DNA of 64,000 bases from Algoriphagus aquaeductus (lineage in GTDB: Bacteria > Bacteroidota > Bacteroidia > Cytophagales > Cyclobacteriaceae): assembly GCF_003253485.1 (NCBI RefSeq), contig NZ_QKTX01000003.1, positions 1 to 64,000 on the forward strand, written 5' to 3'. Both the position numbers and the translations under genes were made by a program. Of the stretch, positions 35,822-44,548 are shown in pieces; the first letter of the stretch is position 1, and each line of letters begins with the position of its first letter. The notes beneath the pieces are model-generated. The model searched no databases and was not told where the DNA came from. It worked only from the letters and a program-made list of their open reading frames with translations.

Positions 35822-36310
35822 ATGACCCAAACTTCCCCTCTTACCTCAACGCAAACCGGAGTGCTGGTTTTGCTCCGACTGCTGATCGGATGGCACTTTC
35901 TTTACGAGGGTGTCATCAAACTGTACAGCCCGGGATGGACCGCCAAAGGCTACCTGCTCAGCGCGACCTATATGGAGTCTTTTTTCCATTGGTTGGCAAG
36001 TGAATCCATGATTTCCACGATCGATACCCTGAATATCGCTGCCCTGCTTTTCGTAGGCGCTGCCTTGATTCTGGGTTTTAAAACCCAATTGGCCAGTCTG
36101 ATCGGAGTAGGGCTTCTGCTCCTGTATTACTTTGCTCATCCGCCCTTTCCTGGCTATCCCTTGGGACCTGCTGAGGGCAGTTACTGGATCATCAACAAAA
36201 ACCTGATCGAAGCAGCCGCATTGCTGGTGGTTTTCCTCTTTCCTACCTCGGTATCCTTCGGTCTAGAGCGATTTTTTGCCAAAAGATCCCTTTCCTCTCA
36301 AACCCATTAA
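35822..36310 (+). CDS. DoxX-family membrane protein
   Basis: 162 residues with four membrane helices: VLVLLRLLIGWHFLYEGVIKL, a helix around DTLNIAALLFVGAALILGF, ASLIGVGLLLLYYFAHPP, and NKNLIEAAALLVVFLFP. The helix 1 pattern RLLIGWHFLYEGxxKL is typical of DoxX/DoxD-like proteins linked to electron transfer. The gene ends 12 bases before a Tat-exported oxidoreductase and is probably cotranscribed with it, which suggests a membrane partner for a periplasmic redox reaction. Confidence 0.85.
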   Translation: MTQTSPLTSTQTGVLVLLRLLIGWHFLYEGVIKLYSPGWTAKGYLLSATYMESFFHWLASESMISTIDTLNIAALLFVGAALILGFKTQLASLIGVGLLLLYYFAHPPFPGYPLGPAEGSYWIINKNLIEAAALLVVFLFPTSVSFGLERFFAKRSLSSQTH

Positions 36311-36322
36311 CCCCACGACATC

Positions 36323-37942
36323 ATGGCAACCGACAAAAAACTATTCGCGGCATTTTCCAGAAGAGATTTGCTCAAAAGCCTGGCTGGGGTTCCGATTTTA
36401 GGTGCAGTATGGGCGGCAGGAATTGACACCACCAAAAAATCCAAGCTGGAAAAAGACTTTTGGCTGGAGAAACTGAACATCAAAGCCAGTGCTCCTCCTG
36501 CCTCAGGTCCAATGAGCGGAAACTCGCTCCGCATTGGATTGATCGGATTTGGAATCAGGGGAGAGCAACTGATGCGTGCCTTGGGATTTGCAACTCAGGA
36601 GTGGATGGAATCCATGGCCAAGTCAGCCCAAGAAGATCCCAAAGACAAGCGATTGGAGGATTTTTTGGCGCAGGAAAACCTAAATGTCAAGCTTACTGCG
36701 ATCTGCGATATTTTTGATGTGAGGGCTGAAAAGGCACTTCGCTCCTTCCATACGGAGGCCAATCCCTGTAAGCGCTACACCTCTTACCTCGATTTGATTC
36801 ATAGTGGTGAAGTGGATGCGGTCATCATCGCTACGCCCGACCACTGGCATGCACCCATGGCACAGGCGGCGATAGAGGCTGGAGTTCATGCCTACATCGA
36901 AAAGCCCATGACGCATACCATCGAGGAGACGTATCGACTCCGCGAAGCGGTAAGAAACCATCCGGGTTCTATTTTGGCCGTAGGACATCAGCACCGGCAG
37001 ACCCTCAGCTTCCTGACCGCCCAAGATGCCATTGCCAAAAATACACTAGGTCACATCTCTTTGGTTGTCACCAATACCAACCGAAACGATGACAATGGAG
37101 CTTGGCAATATGAAATTCATCCCGAAGCCTCTCCTGAAACCATTGATTGGAATGCGTTTTTGGGTGCGGCACCGCAGGTTCCATTTAATGCCGAACATTT
37201 CTTCCGTTGGAGAAAATGGTGGGCCTATGGTTCAGGACTTTCAGGAGACCTCTTGACCCACGATTACGATCGCGTCAACTGTGTGTTGAAAATGGGAATT
37301 CCTAAGTACGTCACTGCTTCAGGAGGGATTTATACCCATCGGGATGGACGGAACGTCCCCGATGTGATGCAGGTCAATATGGACTTTCCGGATTTCAGCA
37401 CGGGTTCTAGTCAGGAGGACGGAAAAGAAAAAGGAATGACCTTGGTTTATTCGGCAACTTTGGGCAATCAGTTTGATCGGGGTACTGTCCTGATGGGCCA
37501 CGATGCGAGTATGGAGTTGGGAAATATCCTGACCATCTACGCCGATCCCCGCTCTACCAAGTACAAAGACCTGATCAAAGAAGGCCGAATCGATCCTCAG
37601 GTGCCAATCTATCAATACGATCCCACCGCCGAAGGGGTGGATGCGGTGACTTCCGCTACTGCCAAGTACTTCGCCAACAAAGGTTTACTCTGGACCTACC
37701 GGGACGGAAAGCGGGTTGATTCTACCTTCCTGCATATTCGGGAGTGGCTGAGTTGCATCCGAAACGGAGGCAATCCGAGCTGTGGGATCGATGAGGGATT
37801 TGAGGAGGCAATTACCGCGCACATGGCAGGATTGTCTTACAAAACCGGTCGAAAAATCGAGTGGGACCCAGTTGCTGAGCGAATCATTTCTCTTCCTGGA
37901 GAGGATTTGGATGCGATCCTTTTGGAAAATTTGGTGATTTGA
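36323..37942 (+). CDS. Gfo/Idh/MocA family oxidoreductase, Tat-exported
   Basis: 539 residues. A twin-arginine signal (FSRRDLLKSLAGVPILGAVW) marks folded export. NAD(P)-binding fold: SLRIGLIGFGIRGEQLMRAL at about 69-88, then a conserved AVIIATPDHWHAPMAQAAIEAG with the nearby EKPMTHTIEE lysine motif. The C-terminal substrate domain contains GDLLTHDYDRVN. The length is above the usual 350-450 because of inserts near 95-115 and 355-375. The Tat-exported subgroup, typical of Bacteroidota and Planctomycetes, may carry its cofactor out prebound. The DoxX neighbour supports a periplasmic redox role on sugars. Confidence 0.9.
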   Translation: MATDKKLFAAFSRRDLLKSLAGVPILGAVWAAGIDTTKKSKLEKDFWLEKLNIKASAPPASGPMSGNSLRIGLIGFGIRGEQLMRALGFATQEWMESMAKSAQEDPKDKRLEDFLAQENLNVKLTAICDIFDVRAEKALRSFHTEANPCKRYTSYLDLIHSGEVDAVIIATPDHWHAPMAQAAIEAGVHAYIEKPMTHTIEETYRLREAVRNHPGSILAVGHQHRQTLSFLTAQDAIAKNTLGHISLVVTNTNRNDDNGAWQYEIHPEASPETIDWNAFLGAAPQVPFNAEHFFRWRKWWAYGSGLSGDLLTHDYDRVNCVLKMGIPKYVTASGGIYTHRDGRNVPDVMQVNMDFPDFSTGSSQEDGKEKGMTLVYSATLGNQFDRGTVLMGHDASMELGNILTIYADPRSTKYKDLIKEGRIDPQVPIYQYDPTAEGVDAVTSATAKYFANKGLLWTYRDGKRVDSTFLHIREWLSCIRNGGNPSCGIDEGFEEAITAHMAGLSYKTGRKIEWDPVAERIISLPGEDLDAILLENLVI

Positions 37943-38039
37943 ACTTGAATATGGAAATAGTATCTGATGGTAGGCAAATTGGTGGAATTTGATCGGCGTG
38001 ATTGAATCTACGATTAAGTCAAAACTGATCATGTTTTGG

Positions 38040-38073
38040 AAAGGGTCGATTGTTGAAGTCGGCCCTTTTTTTT
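38040..38073 (+). terminator. Rho-independent terminator
   Basis: Twelve-pair stem with two G-U pairs (AAAGGGTCGATT with AAGTCGGCCCTTT) around a short loop, followed by eight T. It lies about 100 bases after the oxidoreductase stop. Confidence 0.85.
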
Positions 38074-38138
38074 AGGCTTCACAGATTTTTGTTGTGGCTT
38101 TTAGCGGGAGTTACTAGTTTTCTGTATCTCTTTAAGTC

Positions 38139-38978
38139 ATGAAAAAACTCCCCATTTTCCTTATCCACTTATTACTTCCTTTTCTAGGATTTTCCCAAAC
38201 CGTCTGCACTCCAGAAAGCCGTGCCAAGCTGGAATCGTTTTTAACCAAACTCGAGTCTTTGGACAAAAACCAATCGGCGAATGAACTGGCCGCCGAGATC
38301 GGTCAATGGTTTTTGAAAACGGAATACGTGGAGAAAACCCTGGAGATCCCCGGTCCCGAGCAACTGGTGATCAACTTGCAGGGCGTGGACTGCACGACCT
38401 ATTTGGAGTCAGTCGTGGCCTTGACGAGGTTGGCCAAGCAAGGTGAAAACAGCATGGAAGCTTTCGAAAAAGAGTTAGAAACTATTCGTTATCGACATAG
38501 CAAAAATGAAGGCTATCCGAGCAGACTTCATTATTTCTCAGATTGGCTGGCACAAAATGAAACAAAAGGAATTCTCACCGATATCACCCAGGAAATCGGC
38601 GGGGTAGCGTACCCGAATGCACCTACTTTTATGACGGAGAATCCTCAGTTTTATCCCCAACTGAGCGATCCAAAAAATGTGGAGGAGCTGAAGAAAGTAG
38701 AAGCAGAGCTGGCCAAAAAGTCCTTTCACTATATCCCAAAGGACAAAATCCAGTCTTTGGAATCCAAGATCCAATCCGGGGATATGATCGCTATCACCAC
38801 TTCGATCAAGAATCTCGACATGGTGCATGTAGGTTTTGCTTTTGAGCGAAATGGCCGGATTCACCTCATGCACGCCAGCTCCAAAAACAAGGAAGTGGAA
38901 ATTTCCAGCATGCCGCTGAGTGATTATTTGGCGGCCAACAAATCCCAATCCGGGATAATGGTGGGAAGGTGGAAGTGA
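38139..38978 (+). CDS. DUF1460 family amidase-like protein, secreted
   Basis: 279 residues with a signal peptide (PIFLIHLLLPFLGFSQ). DUF1460 proteins have an NlpC/P60-like papain fold and include N-acetylmuramoyl-L-alanine amidases acting on peptidoglycan fragments. The probable catalytic cysteine is in LQGVDCTTYLESVVAL; later GDMIAITTSIKNLDMVHVGFA and the histidine in RIHLMHASS complete the site. Single gene after a terminator. Probable role in cell-wall turnover or use of muropeptides. Confidence 0.88.
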   Translation: MKKLPIFLIHLLLPFLGFSQTVCTPESRAKLESFLTKLESLDKNQSANELAAEIGQWFLKTEYVEKTLEIPGPEQLVINLQGVDCTTYLESVVALTRLAKQGENSMEAFEKELETIRYRHSKNEGYPSRLHYFSDWLAQNETKGILTDITQEIGGVAYPNAPTFMTENPQFYPQLSDPKNVEELKKVEAELAKKSFHYIPKDKIQSLESKIQSGDMIAITTSIKNLDMVHVGFAFERNGRIHLMHASSKNKEVEISSMPLSDYLAANKSQSGIMVGRWK

Positions 38979-39089
38979 TTTTCACTTATCCAAACAGACA
39001 TTAATCTTCAACGAGAGTGGAAAACCTAATCTAAATCCATTCTTATTTTCTAATTCCCTATCTTAAAGCAACTTATCAAAGTCCAGTCT

Positions 39090-39545
39090 ATGGAAAACTA
39101 TACACTCACCATCAACGGAAAGAAGCAAGAAGTTTCAGCCGAGCCTGATATGCCGCTTCTTTGGGTTCTCAGGGACCTTTTGAATATGAAAGGAACCAAG
39201 TTTGGATGCGGACAGGCGCTTTGCGGAGCTTGTACCGTTCACTTGGATGACGTGGCCATTCGGTCTTGCAGCTTACCGATTTCGGAAGTAGGAGCCGGAA
39301 ATATTACGACGATCGAAGGACTTTCCGAAAAAGGAGACCATCCGCTTCAAGAAGCTTGGGTGGAGCATGTCGTGCCCCAGTGCGGGTATTGCCAAGGAGG
39401 TCAGATTATGACTGCAGCAGCTTTGCTTAAACAGAATCCAACCCCTTCAGAGGCCGAAATCGAAGCTGCCATGCAAGGCAATCTCTGTCGATGCGGAACC
39501 TACAACCGAATCAAGTCAGCTATCCAAACCGCAGCTTCCCGCTAA
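39090..39545 (+). CDS. (2Fe-2S) small subunit of a molybdenum hydroxylase (isoquinoline 1-oxidoreductase alpha-like)
   Basis: 151 residues. The N-terminal plant-type ferredoxin domain has [15 protein letters not shown], and the C-terminal helical cluster has [10 protein letters not shown] and [10 protein letters not shown]. These are the two [2Fe-2S] sites of xanthine-dehydrogenase-family small subunits. Encoded 18 bases ahead of the molybdopterin-binding subunit. It carries no signal peptide, so it may be co-exported with the Tat-tagged large subunit. Confidence 0.94.
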   Translation: MENYTLTINGKKQEVSAEPDMPLLWVLRDLLNMKGTKFGCGQALCGACTVHLDDVAIRSCSLPISEVGAGNITTIEGLSEKGDHPLQEAWVEHVVPQCGYCQGGQIMTAAALLKQNPTPSEAEIEAAMQGNLCRCGTYNRIKSAIQTAASR

Positions 39546-39563
39546 TTCCAAAACTGAAACGCT

Positions 39564-41852
39564 ATGAAAAATTTTATTCCAGTTTTCAAGGATAAAAACA
39601 AGGCCTCAGAAGATCGCTCCAAGATTTTTGTGGCCTCCAGAAGGGATTTTCTCAAAATCGGTTCGCTGGCTACAGGTGGTTTTTTGCTGGGAGTCAATTT
39701 CCAATGTTCCGGTCCCAAAGGGGAAGTGGTGACTTTTGCTCCCAACGTGTACATCTCTTTCGATTCAGACAATCAGGTAACACTGATCGCTCACCGCTCG
39801 GAAATGGGTACTGGGATTCGTACTTCCTTGCCGATGATCATGGCGGACGAACTCGGGGCAGATTGGAGCAAAATCAAGATCGTACAAGCCGAAGGCGATG
39901 AAGACAAATATGGGAATCAAAATACCGATGGATCCTTCTCGGTGCGGATGTTTTTTGAACCCATGCGAAAGGCAGGAGCCACGGCCCGACACATGCTGAT
40001 CCAAGCCGCTGCCGCCAAGTGGGGGGTAGATCCCTCCGAATGCTACACCGAAAATTCCGAAGTTCATCTGAAGGAAAGTCGGAAAAAAGTCACCTTTGGA
40101 GATCTCGTTCAGGACTTGTTGGTCATGCCACTACCTGATCCGGCTGCGGTGAAATCCAAGGAGCTTAGCGAATACAAATTGGTCGGAACCGATGTGGCCA
40201 TCTACGATGCCAAGGATATCGCAACCGGAAAAGCGGTTTTTGGTGCAGATGTGGACTTGCCCAACATGCAGATTGCTATGATCGCCCGCAGTCCGGTGGT
40301 AGGAGCCAAAATCATTTCTTACAATGATGCCAAAGCCCTCGCTGTACCCGGAGTAAATCAGGTCGTGAAAATAGAAGGAGCAGGCATTCCTCCCGGTTTG
40401 GATAAGCCATTGGAAGGGCTTGCCGTTCTCGCTTCCAATACCTGGGCCGCCAAAAAGGGCCGGGAAGCCTTAGAAATCGAATGGGATCTTGGCCCAAACC
40501 AAGACTATAACTCCACCGCCCAACTCGAGGCCATGGCCAAGTCCACCCTGCAAAATGGCAAGGTGAGACGTGAGCGAGGCAATTTTAATGCGGCCAAATC
40601 AGGCGCTGCCAAGACCTTGGACAAAACGTTCAAAATTCCATTTTATGCCCATGCCACCATGGAGCCTATTGCAGTGATCGCAGATTATAAAGGTGATGGA
40701 AGTGTAGAAATATGGGCACCTTCCCAGCATCCGCAGTGGGCACGAGGCGCAGTGGCCGGAGCTTTGGGTATCGAGCTTTCTCAAGTGAAAATCAATGTAA
40801 CGCTCTTAGGAGGAGGATTCGGGCGAAAATCCAAACCCGATGGAGTGGTGGAAGCAGCGCTTCTTTCCAAAGCAGCCAAAACTCCTGTTCGTGTGCAGTG
40901 GACTCGGGAGGATGATTTGCACCATGATTTCTACCATTCCCATAGTGCCCAGCGGATCGTGGCTACCTTGGATGGATCAGGAAAGCTCACCGGTTGGAAT
41001 CAACATTCTGTTTTTCCGGCCATTGGAGCCACAGGAAATCCGGATGAATTGCATCCTTCTGACGGAGAATTGGGCTTAGGATGTACCGACTTTCCATTTG
41101 ACGTGCCAAACATCCGAATTGAAACACACGAGTCTAAGGCCCATACCCGGATTGGTTGGCTTCGCTCGGTAAGCAATATCAACCATGCCTTTGCTGCCCA
41201 GTGCATGATGGACGAGATCGCCGAAGCAAGAGGCGTGGATCCGGTTCAGCAGGCGATTGAGCTGTTGGGAGAAGATCGGGACTTGAATTTTGCCGAAGAA
41301 ACAGGCGGAAAGTATGAAAACTATGGGGAGAAGATCGAAGACTTCCCTTGGAATACGGGTCGGATGAAAAAGGTAATCCAAGCCGTTGCCGAAAAATCCA
41401 ACTGGTCACAAAATCTAGCTGCCGGCAAAGCCATGGGATTTGCAGCGCACAAAAGCTTCCTGACTTATGTCGCCTGTGTGGTGATGGTGGAAAAAGACGC
41501 CAATGGAAATCTCAATATTCCTGAGGTTCACTATGCCGTAGACTGTGGAGTCGGAGTCAATACCGACCGGATCAAATCCCAGTTTGAAGGCGGTGCGCAG
41601 TTTGCCACCAGCTTGGCGATGACTTCCGCGATTACTTTTGATAAAGGTAGGGTGCAGCAACATAACTTTGATTCCTATCAGATCATCCGCATGCCTCAGT
41701 CACCCAAAAAGATCGAAGTTCACATTATCCCAAGCACCGAAAAGCCAACCGGTGTGGGCGAACCTCCGGTGCCACCCTACATTCCGGCCTTGGCCAATGC
41801 GGTGTACAAACTCACGGGTAAACGGATTTATGAATTGCCGTTTAAGATTTGA
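39564..41852 (+). CDS. Molybdopterin-binding subunit of a xanthine dehydrogenase-family hydroxylase (isoquinoline 1-oxidoreductase beta-like), Tat-exported
   Basis: 762 residues. A twin-arginine motif (RRDFLKIGSLATGGFLLG) sits about 26 residues in, after a polar lead. Domain landmarks are RSEMGTGIRTSLPMIMADEL, HATMEPIAVIADY, TLLGGGFGRKSKPD and near the end EKPTGVGEPPVPPYIPALANA, where the catalytic glutamate of this group lies (GVGEPP). With the small subunit it hydroxylates aromatic N-heterocycles or aldehydes. There is no FAD subunit, as expected for this two-subunit type. The true substrate cannot be told from sequence. Confidence 0.93.
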   Translation: MKNFIPVFKDKNKASEDRSKIFVASRRDFLKIGSLATGGFLLGVNFQCSGPKGEVVTFAPNVYISFDSDNQVTLIAHRSEMGTGIRTSLPMIMADELGADWSKIKIVQAEGDEDKYGNQNTDGSFSVRMFFEPMRKAGATARHMLIQAAAAKWGVDPSECYTENSEVHLKESRKKVTFGDLVQDLLVMPLPDPAAVKSKELSEYKLVGTDVAIYDAKDIATGKAVFGADVDLPNMQIAMIARSPVVGAKIISYNDAKALAVPGVNQVVKIEGAGIPPGLDKPLEGLAVLASNTWAAKKGREALEIEWDLGPNQDYNSTAQLEAMAKSTLQNGKVRRERGNFNAAKSGAAKTLDKTFKIPFYAHATMEPIAVIADYKGDGSVEIWAPSQHPQWARGAVAGALGIELSQVKINVTLLGGGFGRKSKPDGVVEAALLSKAAKTPVRVQWTREDDLHHDFYHSHSAQRIVATLDGSGKLTGWNQHSVFPAIGATGNPDELHPSDGELGLGCTDFPFDVPNIRIETHESKAHTRIGWLRSVSNINHAFAAQCMMDEIAEARGVDPVQQAIELLGEDRDLNFAEETGGKYENYGEKIEDFPWNTGRMKKVIQAVAEKSNWSQNLAAGKAMGFAAHKSFLTYVACVVMVEKDANGNLNIPEVHYAVDCGVGVNTDRIKSQFEGGAQFATSLAMTSAITFDKGRVQQHNFDSYQIIRMPQSPKKIEVHIIPSTEKPTGVGEPPVPPYIPALANAVYKLTGKRIYELPFKI

Positions 41853-41875
41853 TTCTTTGATAAATGCTAATGGTT

Positions 41876-41899
41876 ATGCTGCTTTTCCGAAAGCAGCAT
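41876..41899. repeat. REP-like palindrome
   Basis: ATGCTGCTTT and AAAGCAGCAT around TCCG. Similar to the GCTTCTCCAGAAGC palindromes at 804 and 862. A related, less perfect copy is near 42289-42313 (CTGCAGCTTTTCCGAATGCAG). Confidence 0.7.
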
Positions 41900-42339
41900 T
41901 TCCTGTTTTTAGGGAATAGGTCCAGCGTCTGATGACGCAGGACAGCAGAGCAGATCGTATCCTCGCTAAGCCGCTCGGGATATTTTTTTCTTTGAGAAAG
42001 AAGATATGTTTTTCCTGTTAAATGAAAAACACCTGCGCTGAAGGCGCTAAATGTGTGAGCCTCAAATTCTATTTGGGGCAAAAATCAGAGTGAAGTCCAC
42101 GAGCCCTGAAGGGGCGACCGTATTACCTAAAGGAATTTTTGATTAGAGATTGGGTTGGGTTTGTAAGCAATAAGTGCCAAAACAATACAGAACGTGCCTT
42201 CAGCACTCTTGATTCTTGAGGATTTCAAAAAACCCAGAATTGAATTCTGGGTTTGGACAGAACGTGCCGTTGGCACTTTTCTATGATTCTGCAGCTTTTC
42301 CGAATGCAGCATTTCGCGCGTCAATTCGTACTTTTGGAC
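41900..42339. repeat. REP-like repeat array in a gene-free gap
   Basis: Several short hairpins and repeats are packed together: GCGCTGAAGGCGC at 42036-42048, GCCCTGAAGGGGC at 42103-42115, the direct repeat ACAGAACGTGCC at 42187 and again at 42257, each followed by a small GTGCC/GGCAC-type hairpin, and the near-perfect palindrome at 42230-42254. Small frames that cross this block on the minus strand are by-products of the repeats. No gene is supported. Confidence 0.65.
42230..42254. repeat. Palindrome with 12-bp arms
   Basis: AAACCCAGAATT, centre G, AATTCTGGGTTT, a perfect 12-bp arm pair. It matches the layout of the 26058-26077 palindrome with compensatory changes in the arms (CCCAGGG/CCCTGGG there, CCCAGAA/TTCTGGG here) while the TTGAA centre is kept. 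Could also end transcription ahead of the next gene. Confidence 0.75.
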
Positions 42340-43224
42340 ATGAAGCACATTCGACTCATTTCAGTTTTTACGCTGTTTTTTAGTTTTTGTACCCAGTTTT
42401 CTTTTGCTCAAAAGGATCTAAAAATTGATTCCGTTTACCTTGCGGGCATTCCTCAGGGGGTGATCAACAATCCCATTTTGGAAGAAATAAGCGGTTTGGC
42501 TTTTTCCCAAAAGCATCCCAATCTGATTTATGTCCATACCGATAGTGGAGGGGAAGCAGCAGTGTACTTGTTGGATTCCCTGGGAAAAGAATTGGGTGTC
42601 ATGGAGCTGGAAGGAGTAAAAAACCGGGATTGGGAAGATATTGCCGTAGGGCCTGGTCCAGGCGGAAAGCCTTATGTTTTTGTGGCCGAGATAGGCGATA
42701 ATGCGGCCATTCATAGTGAAATCTGTATTATCCGTTTTCCCGAACCCAATTCCATCACAGCCAATAGCACTGTCAAACCAGAAGTTTTGAGGCTTACCTA
42801 TCCCGGAGGTGCCAGAGATGCGGAGACCCTCATGGTGGATCCGATTTCGGGGGATTTGTTTATTGTGTCCAAACGGGATGATAAAAATACCCTTTATCGG
42901 GTTCCTCAATCAGCTTTTTCCAAGGGGAAGGCCACGCTTGAAAAACTGCATAATCTCGATTTTACCAGTTCAGTCGCGGGTGATATTTCCAGCGATGGAA
43001 GCAAAATTCTGATCAAAAATTACTTTACCATTTACTATTGGGAGCGCAAGACAGGGGAGAGTATTCCTCAGGCCCTTCAAAGGGTGCCGAAACGACTGCC
43101 TTACGTACCCGAACCCCAAGGGGAAGCTATTGGCTTCAATCCTAGCGGTAATTCATTTTTTACCATCAGCGAAAAGCGATTCAATATCCACCCGACCCTT
43201 TACAGATTTCCAAAAAGACTATGA
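42340..43224 (+). CDS. Secreted beta-propeller protein of unknown function
   Basis: 294 residues from the ATG at 42340, which gives a signal peptide (ISVFTLFFSFCTQFSFAQ). An in-frame ATG at 42253 lies inside the repeat array and is not favoured. Blade-like motifs: EISGLAFSQKHPNLIYVHTDS, NRDWEDIAVGPGPGGKPYVFVAEIGDN, DAETLMVDPISGDLFIVSKRD, AGDISSDGSKILIKNY, GEAIGFNPSGNSFFTISE. Its stop overlaps the start of the CtlX-like gene (ATGA), so the two are translationally coupled although one product is exported and the other is cytoplasmic. Confidence 0.75.
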   Translation: MKHIRLISVFTLFFSFCTQFSFAQKDLKIDSVYLAGIPQGVINNPILEEISGLAFSQKHPNLIYVHTDSGGEAAVYLLDSLGKELGVMELEGVKNRDWEDIAVGPGPGGKPYVFVAEIGDNAAIHSEICIIRFPEPNSITANSTVKPEVLRLTYPGGARDAETLMVDPISGDLFIVSKRDDKNTLYRVPQSAFSKGKATLEKLHNLDFTSSVAGDISSDGSKILIKNYFTIYYWERKTGESIPQALQRVPKRLPYVPEPQGEAIGFNPSGNSFFTISEKRFNIHPTLYRFPKRL

Positions 43225-44153
43225 AACATATCAGTTCGGTGATATTGATGGTAAGACCTGCTCATTTTGGATTTAATCCTGAAACGGCAGAAAGCAACTT
43301 TTATCAAAAAAGGGACTCGCGTGCAGAAAAGGAAATCCAACAGCTGGCTGTGGCTGAGTTTGACGGTTTTGTTGCGCTTTTGAGAGACCAAGGTGTGGAA
43401 GTGTTGGTGGTAGAGGATAGCGAAAGTCCGATGAAAACCGATGCCATTTTCCCCAACAACTGGCTGAGTACCCATCCCGACGGCAAGGTGATTTTGTATC
43501 CCATGCTTTCCCCCAACCGTCGCTTGGAAAGGAGAAAGGAGATTTTGGAGCAGTTGCTTCATTTGGGTTTTGGGATATCCGAGATCATTGATTTAAGCTT
43601 TTTCGAGGAGCATGGACAGTTTTTGGAGGGAACTGGAAGTATGGTGCTGGACCGGCAGGCAAAGGTGATTTATGCCTGCTTTTCGGAGCGGACTCATCCT
43701 GTTCCCCTCGAGTATGTAGGTAAGTTGCTTGGCTATCAAGTGGTAAGTTTTGAGGCCATGCAGGAAGTGGGAGGGAGGCTTTCGCCGATCTATCATACCA
43801 ATGTAATGATGCATGTGGGTACGGACATTGCCGTGGTGTGTCTGGAGACCATCGTCAAATCTGCCGACCGTCAAAAAGTAAAGGATGGATTGGCCAATTC
43901 GGGAAAAAAAGTCATTCCGATCACAGCAAGGCAAAAGTTTCAGTTTGCCGGAAATATGCTGGAAGTGAGCAATGACGGTGGCGAGAAGTTTACCGTGATG
44001 TCTCAGGCGGCGTTGGATTCACTCAATGTGGGTCAAATCCAGCAAATTGAAAAGTACACGACGATCATCAGTCCGGCCATTCCCACCATCGAAAAGCTCG
44101 GAGGCGGATCCGTGAGGTGCATGATGGCGGAGGTTTTTTTGCCGAAGGCGTAA
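43221..44153 (+). CDS. ctlX: CtlX-type citrulline hydrolase / amidinotransferase-fold protein
   Basis: 310 residues, cytoplasmic. Belongs to the pentein (arginine deiminase-like) fold. Landmarks: VILMVRPAHFGFNPET at the start, AIFPNNWLSTHPDG, EGTGSMVLDR, YHTNVMMHVGTD with the catalytic histidine, and a C-terminal GGGSVRCMMAEVFLPK with the nucleophilic cysteine. CtlX-type members act on citrulline or related guanidino/ureido compounds. It overlaps the upstream secreted propeller gene by four bases. The family is secure, the substrate less so. Confidence 0.85.
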   Translation: MKHISSVILMVRPAHFGFNPETAESNFYQKRDSRAEKEIQQLAVAEFDGFVALLRDQGVEVLVVEDSESPMKTDAIFPNNWLSTHPDGKVILYPMLSPNRRLERRKEILEQLLHLGFGISEIIDLSFFEEHGQFLEGTGSMVLDRQAKVIYACFSERTHPVPLEYVGKLLGYQVVSFEAMQEVGGRLSPIYHTNVMMHVGTDIAVVCLETIVKSADRQKVKDGLANSGKKVIPITARQKFQFAGNMLEVSNDGGEKFTVMSQAALDSLNVGQIQQIEKYTTIISPAIPTIEKLGGGSVRCMMAEVFLPKA

Positions 44154-44201
44154 GGGCGCTGGTAGTGTTCAGAAACTATATAGGCGGAGAAAAACGAAAA
44201 A

Positions 44202-44354
44202 CCGTGAGTGGACACTCACGGCGGCATGGGACTTAAGACAGTGAAGTGCTCAGTTAACTGGGAACTGATCACTTATTTTTGCCAACTTAACTTAAAACCC
44301 CAGTGTAATTAAACGGATTAATCACTTCGCCCCTGTGAGTGTCCCCACTCACAG
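44202..44354. repeat. REP palindromes left of the RAYT transposase
   Basis: CCGTGAGTG-GA-CACTCACGG at 44202-44221, followed by CGGCA, and CTGTGAGTG-TCCC-CACTCACAG at 44333-44354. Further single half-sites (CTCACGGC, ACTCACGA) occur near 44447-44469. The same unit recurs to the right of the transposase gene. Confidence 0.85.
44240..44326 (-). pseudogene. Degenerate copy of the purB 3' end
   Basis: Read on the minus strand, 44326 down to about 44290 gives VINPFNYTGVL followed by a stop a few codons later, against AITPFNYTGI-stop at the end of purB. The similarity continues past the stop codon: CTCAGTTAACTG ... TGCCAACTTAA here against CTCAGTTGACCG ... TGCCAACTGAG at 45178-45203. So coding end and downstream flank were copied together. 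The RAYT gene lies between the two copies. Confidence 0.6.
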
Positions 44355-44548
44355 ATGAAAATCAAATCAATAAGTCCTTTGTACACAAAAGGCAAGTTTT
44401 AAGGTTGTAGGAATCTTGGATTTCTCTTCTTGAGAGTCTGATTACCTCACGGCAAGTCTCCACTCACGACTACAAATAAATTATCTGAAGTATTTTTCAA
44501 GTTTTTTCAGATATTTAACCTGCTATAAATCAATTTTTTGAATGAAAA

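Noticed and set aside
41842..42348. Two small minus-strand frames (79 and 73 residues) in the repeat array
   Set aside because: They are made mostly of hairpin repeats and have no initiation context or recognisable sequence.
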